Shown here piece after piece: positions 36,026 to 41,047 of a DNA stretch of 41,047 bases (its first letter is position 1; each line of letters starts with the position of its first letter). The position numbers and the translations under genes are program-made. Source of the stretch: Akkermansia muciniphila (GTDB taxonomy: Bacteria > Verrucomicrobiota > Verrucomicrobiia > Verrucomicrobiales > Verrucomicrobiaceae); assembly GCA_945882215.1 (NCBI GenBank), contig CAMCWM010000026.1, forward strand, positions 1 through 41,047, written 5' to 3'. The notes under the pieces were generated by a model. It searched no databases. It was given only the letters and a program-made list of their open reading frames with translations, and was not told the DNA's origin.

Positions 36026-36856
36026 ATGAACACACCATCCACTGCCCTGGATGCCTCCCATCGCATGCAACTGCACTGCTTCGATCCACATGAAGTTCGT
36101 ATGAATCTTGATGTTTCGTCACCCAAGGGGTGGGAGGAGTTTGGAATATGCAATGCGTGCTTCTGTGATGGGCCGACAACGGGTGCCTATGTTGCAACTC
36201 TGTCCGAATTCATTGAATCACTAGGATACAAAAGGGATCATCAGACTCGATACGAGGACATTAAAGGGATCGACCAAGTCAGGGATTCTAGTTTTCGCCT
36301 GTTCCAAAAGCGGCAATCGCCGAACGCAGCAACCTACTTCGTGATCGCCCGAAGTTCTCAACGCTCATCACCAGATGTGTATGTTAGTCTTCTCGTCGCA
36401 GGGGCTTTGGGATGGTTCGCAGCGCGCCGAGTTCGACGAGAGGTTCAGGTGGCAAGGCAGAGTTTGCCGTCCGGGTGGCTGCAGCCATTCCTTTCGTCTG
36501 TGGAGCGTGAATCAGCCTTTGAGGGCGACTCAGATTTTGACGAGTTGCGCCAAGTTTCTCGTAACTTGCAGGGTTACTTGTATTCCGCAGGCGCAGGAGT
36601 TCTTCCTGACTCCCTTGATTCCATTTTTATGTACGGCTGGAAACCAACCAATTTGGAATGTTACAGGCTCATCGAGAAAGGTCCGACTCGACAGATTTGG
36701 GGTGATCGCCCGGTTTTAGAATGCACTAAGCCCATCAAGGGTGTTCGCTTTGGGTGTTCTGCTGCCAATCAGATTCTACCATTGAGGAAGGATACTGTGG
36801 ACGCCTACCTGATCGACCCCGATGGCAACAATATTGAAGCTGGCATCAGGCAATGA
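36026..36856 (+). CDS. hypothetical protein (276 aa) ending at an attC-like repeat
   Basis: Start at ATG 36026 is preferred because upstream codons overlap the preceding gene. One possible membrane segment (VYVSLLVAGALGWFAARRV) lies near residue 120; the rest is soluble (GVLPDSLDSIFMYGWKP, YLIDPDGNNIEAG). Lower GC than neighbours. The stop codon is immediately followed by the first 73-bp attC-like repeat, as expected for a gene cassette. No family recognised. Confidence 0.65.
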   Translation: MNTPSTALDASHRMQLHCFDPHEVRMNLDVSSPKGWEEFGICNACFCDGPTTGAYVATLSEFIESLGYKRDHQTRYEDIKGIDQVRDSSFRLFQKRQSPNAATYFVIARSSQRSSPDVYVSLLVAGALGWFAARRVRREVQVARQSLPSGWLQPFLSSVERESAFEGDSDFDELRQVSRNLQGYLYSAGAGVLPDSLDSIFMYGWKPTNLECYRLIEKGPTRQIWGDRPVLECTKPIKGVRFGCSAANQILPLRKDTVDAYLIDPDGNNIEAGIRQ

Positions 36857-36857
36857 A

Positions 36858-36946
36858 GCCGAACAATACGGATGCAAGCAACGGCTCGGATGGCATCTGT
36901 CGTGTCATCCACGCTTCCCGTTCGCCGTCGCCTGATCCGAAACAAG
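36858..36946. repeat. attC-like repeat, copy 1
   Basis: GCCGAAC (36858-36864), four bases, then a 73-bp imperfect palindrome (36869-36941) starting CGGATGCAAGCAAC and ending GTCGCCTGATCCGAA. The left arm has one extra G relative to the right arm. It aligns without gaps to copy 2. The expected GTT on the right is AAG here (36944-36946), so this site is degenerate. It starts two bases after a stop codon. Confidence 0.55.
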
Positions 36947-36959
36947 GAGGACACTCACC

Positions 36960-37358
36960 ATGCTGGTAGGTTTGTTGCTGTCTGTGATCATCCATTGGGT
37001 TGTGACGATTGGCGTCGTCGTGCTGCCGGTGCTCTTGCTGTGGGCGCGCCGAACCCGCATGTGGGGCGTGGCCTACGTGATCCTGTATGCGGGCGTGTAT
37101 CTGGCGCTCACGCTCCAAGGCGATTATGTGGCGCACAACGGCCACCAGGAGAACTTTGGAGGAGCCGGGAGCGGAAGGGTTGAGATCGATTACTTTTGGT
37201 GGCGCCCCCTCAACTGCGGGACAGGCTCCGGCGTGGATCAACACTCTGGCAGACTGATTCAGGAGAAGTCCTTCGCGGCTGTTTTCTTCTGGCCGTTGCT
37301 TTCACTGGACCGGGCTGTTTTCCACCCCGATCAGCCTGCCCCACGGCTCAAGCCATGA
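36960..37358 (+). CDS. small membrane protein between two attC-like repeats
   Basis: 132 residues from ATG 36960, with AGGAGG about nine bases upstream. Two membrane helices (LLLSVIIHWVVTIGVVVLPVLLL; WGVAYVILYAGVYLALTL) and a soluble tail (RVEIDYFWWRPLN). No family recognised. Together with the following repeat it has the form of a gene cassette. Confidence 0.65.
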   Translation: MLVGLLLSVIIHWVVTIGVVVLPVLLLWARRTRMWGVAYVILYAGVYLALTLQGDYVAHNGHQENFGGAGSGRVEIDYFWWRPLNCGTGSGVDQHSGRLIQEKSFAAVFFWPLLSLDRAVFHPDQPAPRLKP

Positions 37359-37365
37359 CCGCAAC

Positions 37366-37458
37366 GCCAAACCAACCGGATGCAGGCAATGTCTCGAGTG
37401 GCATCTGTCGTGTCAGCGGCGCTCTCCGCCCTCCGCCGCCTGATCCGAAGCGTTCACC
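37366..37458. repeat. attC-like repeat, copy 2
   Basis: GCCAAAC (37366-37372), four bases, the 73-bp imperfect palindrome (37377-37449: CGGATGCAGGC ... GCCTGATCCG), four bases, GTT (37452-37454). The outer AAC/GTT triplets are symmetrical and the left arm carries one unpaired G, as in integron attC sites. It begins eight bases after a stop codon and ends before the toxin-antitoxin promoter. Confidence 0.6.
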
Positions 37459-37474
37459 TCACTGAAAGCGCCCG

Positions 37475-37513
37475 TTGACATCACATGCGGTATCGGATAT
37501 GACACCATGTGAT
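37475..37513 (+). promoter_or_regulatory. promoter and operator of the PIN/RHH module
   Basis: A perfect TTGACA (37475-37480), 17 bases, TATGAC (37498-37503). The inverted repeat ATCACATG (37480-37487) / CATGTGAT (37506-37513) brackets the -10 box and covers the GTG start. This is a good operator for autorepression by the RHH antitoxin, and the mRNA would be about leaderless. Confidence 0.6.
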
Positions 37514-37922
37514 CAGAGCTGTGATCGATACCAATGTCCTCATTGCCGCCCTTCGTTCGTCTTCGGGAGCCAGCTACCAGATTCTTCTGGCGGCTGACCG
37601 GGGTGATTTTCAGCTGGCCTTGTCTGTCCCTTTGCTCGCGGAGTATGACGATGTTTCGGCACGGCCTGACATGGGAATCACCATTCCGGCTGCCGCTGTG
37701 GACGCGATCATCCGGCGCATCGCGATGGTGGCCCATAAGCAGCAGATTTACTTTCTCTGGAGGCCCATTCTCCCAGACCCCAAGGATGACATGGTTCTTG
37801 AGGTGGCCATCGCATCAGGGGCCACTCACATTGTCACCTTCAACCGCAAAGACCTTTGTTTAGCCGCCCAGTTCGGGATCACCGTTTTACCTCCCGCAGA
37901 CTTCATCCGACTACTACCATGA
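37509..37922 (+). CDS. PIN-domain toxin (COG1569-like)
   Basis: 137 residues from GTG 37509. The PIN nuclease core is present: IRAVIDTNVLIAALRSS (first Asp), LLAEYDDV (Glu), LPDPKDDMVLEVAIAS (Asp pair) and HIVTFNRKDL. Such proteins cut RNA as toxins. Its TGA overlaps the antitoxin ATG (37919-37922). Toxin-first order is usual for this subgroup. Confidence 0.85.
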   Translation: MIRAVIDTNVLIAALRSSSGASYQILLAADRGDFQLALSVPLLAEYDDVSARPDMGITIPAAAVDAIIRRIAMVAHKQQIYFLWRPILPDPKDDMVLEVAIASGATHIVTFNRKDLCLAAQFGITVLPPADFIRLLP

Positions 37923-38173
37923 GCAGCCTCAGCCTCAGATTGCCCGATTCCATCCACCGCCACCTCAAGCGGGCGGCGGATGTCGATGGCATTTCCATCA
38001 ACCAGTTCATTAGTCTGGCCGTGGCCGAGAAGCTGTCGGCTTTGCAGACCTATGACATCATCGCCGAGCGCGCCAAGGGCGGCTCACGGGAGAGTTTCCT
38101 TCAGGCGATGGCCTTGATTCCCAAGGGGCCAATCGTGGAGGGTGATGAACCCCGAGCGGCAGACGGCAGATGA
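37919..38173 (+). CDS. ribbon-helix-helix antitoxin
   Basis: 84 residues from ATG 37919. SLSLRLPDSIHRHLKRAA followed by GISINQFISLAVAEKLSAL is the RHH DNA-binding fold as in HicB/CopG-like antitoxins. The C-terminal tail (SRESFLQAMALIPKGP) should bind the toxin. It probably represses its own operon through the inverted repeat at 37480-37513. Confidence 0.83.
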   Translation: MSSLSLRLPDSIHRHLKRAADVDGISINQFISLAVAEKLSALQTYDIIAERAKGGSRESFLQAMALIPKGPIVEGDEPRAADGR

Positions 38174-38278
38174 CTGACAGATAGTGCCTGCCAATCTCCT
38201 GTGACTTTGCTTGAGATCTTGACTCCGAAACGGAAACCTTCCATTTGACGCCGTTTAGGAAATGGATCACCCTTCCCC

Positions 38279-38788
38279 ATGACGGTTTCTGATTTATCCC
38301 CGGATGCTCTGGCACGGCTGGAGGCCAAGCTGGTCGCAGACCTGGAGATGGTGCGGAAGGTGCGGGCGCTGCTGGAGGAGCATCGACCTCTGCTGACGGC
38401 CAGCCCGGCAGCGGTGAATGTGAGCGCGGCTGCCATGCCAGCTTCCGGGGCACCGATGCAGACTCCGGCCCCGGCGGTGAAGCAGAAGCCGTATGAGGAG
38501 ATCCTCCTGGAATGCCTGGTGCAGATGCCGGAGGGCGGCTTCGCCCCACAGGACTTCAAGCGGGCGGTGTACAAGGTGACGCGGAACTTCCCGGATGGCA
38601 GCACAGTGAAGACCTTTCTCAACCGCATGATCCGGCAGGGGAAGGTGGTCATTGCCGAAGCACGGACGGGCCGGAACGGCAGTCTCTACCGCTGCACCGT
38701 TCCCCGGCCCGCCCCGGCAGAAACCCCGCCTGCCAGCGCCGATCCCCCGGCCGTTCCCGCCGAATCTACGCCTGCCCAAACGGAATGA
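38279..38788 (+). CDS. hypothetical protein with coiled coil and wHTH-like domain
   Basis: 169 residues. An N-terminal coiled coil (SPDALARLEAKLVADLEMVRKV), an Ala/Pro linker, a compact domain (PYEEILLECLVQMPEGGFAP, TVKTFLNRMIRQGKVVIAEA, GSLYRCTVP) that reads like a winged helix, and a Pro/Ala tail. Located immediately before the 21-bp array, it may bind that array; this is a guess from position and fold. In another frame the array would extend its reading. Confidence 0.65.
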   Translation: MTVSDLSPDALARLEAKLVADLEMVRKVRALLEEHRPLLTASPAAVNVSAAAMPASGAPMQTPAPAVKQKPYEEILLECLVQMPEGGFAPQDFKRAVYKVTRNFPDGSTVKTFLNRMIRQGKVVIAEARTGRNGSLYRCTVPRPAPAETPPASADPPAVPAESTPAQTE

Positions 38789-38819
38789 AGGCGCTTTCTG
38801 CGCCATTTACCGACGTTCC

Positions 38820-39134
38820 AGCCCCTTTTCCGGGTGGAATGAGCCGTTGGTCCGGCTGTATCAGCCGATTAACGGGCGGAACAAATCGATTAACCTGCCG
38901 GCTAATCCATTCATTCGCTCGAACAATCTGTTTAGCTACCGCGATAATCCATTTAACCAGCGCTATAAACCGATGAGTGGGGTGGGGGAACGGTTTATTG
39001 CGCTGCGCAAACGGCTTCTTCTACCCGTTAAACGGTTTAACCCGCAGGATAAACGGACGATTCCTCCGGTTAATTGGATCAGTCCTGCCAGTAAACGGCT
39101 CGGTGGTGCCACTCAACGGATCATTTCAGCCGCT
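38820..39134. repeat. array of fifteen degenerate ~21-bp units
   Basis: Units start every 21 bases (38820, 38841, 38862 ... 38967 as a 24-bp unit, 38991 as an 18-bp unit, then 39009 to 39114). The common pattern is AA[AT]CSG.TTAA.C..CC.G.T. Units contain near-palindromic cores such as CCGATTAACGG and CGGTTTAACC, so both strands translate as heptads: plus KRFNPQD, KRTIPPV, NPFNQRY; minus EPFTGRT, DPINRRN, KPFAQRN. One plus frame is open to TAG 39153-39155, the minus frame has one stop. Coding or binding-site array is undecided. No other gene lies in 38789-39363. Confidence 0.7.
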
Positions 39135-39157
39135 CTTGAGCAGTCCACCCTATAGTA

Positions 39158-39219
39158 AACAAGGCGGTCGTTGCCGACTCCTCGTGTTCGGATTTGAATT
39201 CAACCCAGGCAGCCGGGTT
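39158..39219. repeat. direct repeat, left copy (broken hairpin)
   Basis: 62 bases from AACAAGGCGGTCGTTGCCGA to AACCCAGGCAGCCGGGTT, nearly identical to 40565-40627. The hairpin intact in the right copy is damaged here (GACTCCTC in place of GACCGCCTC). Confidence 0.75.
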
Positions 39220-39363
39220 GAGGTGTTGTGGCTGGCTTGCAGGGGCTCGTTCACCCAGTTTTTGAGCATGACCGGGCGCAGGACTGCTGCGGAGGCTCCT
39301 CTTGAATGATGGAGGGCGCGGTTCTTCTGTCGCGTGGCTGATTAAGGCGCGTAATGTGGGTTC

Positions 39364-40449
39364 ATGTGGCCCTCTCATTTCTTCCGTCCGGTCGTGCTGC
39401 TGCTCTGTCCGGCCTTGGGGCTGGTTTCCTGCGTCAGCCCGGCTTACCAAAGCATGAAATCTGAGGATGAGATGCCGGAGCTGGCGTCTTTGAAGGCGAA
39501 GACCCGGGCGGCGGGAAACGAGACGTTTCAGGTGCCGGTCACGGCCATGGGGGTGACGACGGACGTGGCCGTGCATCAGGTCGGCAACGGCCGGCGCGGA
39601 CGGGCACTCGTGTTTGTTCACGGCATGCTCTCCGACGACCAGACGTGGCGGTTCATCGCCGGGGAACTCGCGCGTGATTACGATCTCTATCTGCTGAATC
39701 TGCCCGGCTGCGGCGACAGCGCGCCGGTGGCGGTGGGCAAGCTGCCGCCGGATTTTTTCACCCCGCCGAATCTCGCCGAACTGGTCTCGCAGGCCCTCGA
39801 AGGAATCCTGCGACGGCGGCGTGACGCCCCTGCGCTGACACTGGTGGCTCATTCGCTCGGTGGCGCGGTGGTGTTGCAGATGTTCGAGCCTGGCATCCGC
39901 GCCCGGCATCGCGCCGCCATGAGCCGGGTGGATGAACTCGTGCTGTTTGCGCCCTGCGATGTGGCCCAGCCCAAACAAGATGCCGATCTCAAGGAAATCA
40001 GTGAGGCATCGAGCTGGAAGATCCAGCTCGCGAAATCGATGGGCAAACTCAAGGACTTGAGCGCCAAGGCCATGCGCGCCAGCATGGTGCGGCCCGAGAA
40101 TGCCCCGCGCGAAGAAGCGGATCGCGGCGTGACCCTGCTCACGGATCGAGGACTGCGCGAGACCGGCCAGGCCATGGTCGCTCAAGCGGTGCCGTGGACG
40201 AAGGAGGAACGTCCCGACTGGCCGCAGATCAAGCAGCTCACTTCGGCGTATCGACATGTCCGTGTTCCCTGTCTCATCGTGTGGGGCGAACGTGACGAGA
40301 CCCTGTCGTCGGCCATGGGCTACAAGCTGGCCGCGCAGTTGCCGCATGCGAAGCTCGTCATCGTGCCGGAGACAATGCATTCGTTGCACCTGGAGCGTCC
40401 GCAGAAGGCCGTCAGTTTGATTCGTGGGTTTGTCGGAAGCGGTGGTTAG
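39364..40449 (+). CDS. alpha/beta-hydrolase lipoprotein
   Basis: 361 residues with a lipobox (LGLVSC). The alpha/beta-hydrolase core is complete: LVFVHGMLSDDQTW (oxyanion region), LVAHSLGGAVV (nucleophile Ser in the elbow), LIVWGERDETL (acid) and PETMHSLHLERP (His). A helical lid follows the nucleophile (~180-290). Probably an envelope-located esterase or lipase. The gene is enclosed by two 62-63-bp direct repeats. The long frame antisense to it is a codon-bias shadow. Confidence 0.87.
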   Translation: MWPSHFFRPVVLLLCPALGLVSCVSPAYQSMKSEDEMPELASLKAKTRAAGNETFQVPVTAMGVTTDVAVHQVGNGRRGRALVFVHGMLSDDQTWRFIAGELARDYDLYLLNLPGCGDSAPVAVGKLPPDFFTPPNLAELVSQALEGILRRRRDAPALTLVAHSLGGAVVLQMFEPGIRARHRAAMSRVDELVLFAPCDVAQPKQDADLKEISEASSWKIQLAKSMGKLKDLSAKAMRASMVRPENAPREEADRGVTLLTDRGLRETGQAMVAQAVPWTKEERPDWPQIKQLTSAYRHVRVPCLIVWGERDETLSSAMGYKLAAQLPHAKLVIVPETMHSLHLERPQKAVSLIRGFVGSGG

Positions 40450-40564
40450 AGGAGCGCGGACACTTTTGTCCGTAGTTTAAAAGGCGGCGCAGCCGCGTGG
40501 ACATGAAGCGGAGAGGAGTCTCCGCGCTCCCTTCGCTGCCGGAAATCACGAGGTGCTTCCAAAG

Positions 40565-40627
40565 AACGAGGCGGTCGTTGCCGACCGCCTCGTGTTTGGA
40601 TTTGAATTCAACCCAAGCAGCCGGGTT
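40565..40627. repeat. direct repeat, right copy
   Basis: 63 bases, AACGAGGCGGTCGTTGCCGA ... AACCCAAGCAGCCGGGTT, matching 39158-39219. It contains the perfect hairpin described separately. Confidence 0.75.
40568..40591 (-). terminator. hairpin, likely terminator of xylA and of the hydrolase gene
   Basis: GAGGCGGTCG (40568-40577), loop TTGC, CGACCGCCTC (40582-40591). It lies between the convergent ends of the hydrolase gene and xylA. The T-run is weak on the xylA side (GTTCTTTGG), so termination efficiency is uncertain. Confidence 0.6.
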
Positions 40628-40652
40628 TCCCCGTTGTCGGGCGTGCTGTGGA

Positions 40653-41047
40653 TCAGAGGTACTCGTTCACCAAGTTTTCAAGCATCTCCTGACGGCCGCT
40701 GCCGAGGAGAGGCTCGCCGTTGGCGAGGACGTGGGCTTCGAGTTCTTCAAAGCCGACTTCGCCTTTCTCGATCTTCGCGCCGATGCCGGTGTCGTAGGTG
40801 GCGTAGCGCTGCTTGATGAAGGTGTTGATACGGCCGTCTTCGATCATCGCGTGAGCGACCTTGAGGCCGCGGGCGAAGGCGTCCATGCCGCCGATGTGGG
40901 CGTGGAAGAGATCGACGGGCTCGAAGGATTCACGACGGCACTTGGCGTCGAAGTTGAGGCCGCCGGTGGTGAGGCCGCCCATGCGCAGGACTTCGAGCAT
41001 GATCTCGGTGGTGAGATAGATGTTCGTCGGGAACTGGTCGGTGTCCC
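40653..41047 (-). CDS. xylA: xylose isomerase (partial, C-terminal part)
   Basis: About 131 residues up to the stop; the 5' part lies beyond the window. The sequence [56 protein letters not shown] and [16 protein letters not shown] matches the C-terminal half of XylA, including the NFDAK metal-ligand region. It interconverts xylose and xylulose in the cytoplasm. Confidence 0.95.
   Translation of the reverse strand, partial: DTDQFPTNIYLTTEIMLEVLRMGGLTTGGLNFDAKCRRESFEPVDLFHAHIGGMDAFARGLKVAHAMIEDGRINTFIKQRYATYDTGIGAKIEKGEVGFEELEAHVLANGEPLLGSGRQEMLENLVNEYL

Noticed and set aside
38820..39134. CRISPR array.
   Set aside because: Units are 21 bp, contiguous and degenerate, without separate spacers, and there are no cas genes.
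39121..40389. A 422-residue open frame antisense to the lipoprotein hydrolase.
   Set aside because: His/Arg/Gln-rich composition of a GC-bias shadow; the plus-strand product has a lipobox and a full alpha/beta-hydrolase triad.

Overview
The window looks like a chromosomal segment of a GC-rich bacterium of the PVC group, most likely Verrucomicrobia (Prosthecobacter/Verrucomicrobium-like). This is an inference from gene content: two Pirellula/Verrucomicrobium-type membrane-bound dehydrogenase proteins (TIGR02604-like, one with a c-type heme motif), a formylglycine-type sulfatase, SGNH esterases related to rhamnogalacturonan acetylesterase, a 2,066-residue secreted TPR protein, xylose isomerase, and many short dispersed repeats between and inside genes. 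No rRNA or tRNA gene was recognised.

Layout. 1-2579: 3' part of a heme-binding PVC dehydrogenase. 2829-9616 (minus): giant TPR protein overlapping a lipoprotein gene. 9684-15084 (minus): two tandem rhamnogalacturonan-acetylesterase-like genes, trmB, and a large SGNH-dehydrogenase-azurin fusion. 15243-17819: FmdB-like protein, a nucleotidyltransferase pair and a LysM protein. 17883-20176 (plus): cell-wall amidase and an amino-acid ABC permease/ATPase pair. 20185-21114: REP-associated transposase broken by one stop codon, with two REP inverted-repeat pairs of identical geometry. 21108-27504 (minus): four-gene operon (OB-like membrane protein, secreted unknown, FGE-domain protein, tandem GT4 glycosyltransferase). 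27838-32373 (minus): envelope operon with a YdbH/AsmA-like bridge protein, a lipoprotein that appears to fuse YnbE and YdbL, a small secreted protein and an L,D-transpeptidase. Then NDH-2 and a sulfatase. 35698-39134 is an accessory zone: unknown genes, two attC-like 73-bp repeats each just after a stop codon, a PIN/RHH toxin-antitoxin pair, and a wHTH-like gene followed by a 315-bp array of fifteen about 21-bp units. 39364-41047: lipoprotein alpha/beta hydrolase between two 62-63-bp direct repeats, and the 3' part of xylA.

Together the genes suggest a polysaccharide-degrading, envelope-rich heterotroph: sulfatase, acetylesterases, periplasmic dehydrogenases and xylose isomerase for plant or algal glycans; amidase, LysM protein, L,D-transpeptidase and YdbH system for the envelope. 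The points most worth checking are the YnbE-YdbL fusion, the esterase paralogue without its catalytic serine, the esterase-dehydrogenase-azurin fusion, the attC-like repeats and the 21-bp array.
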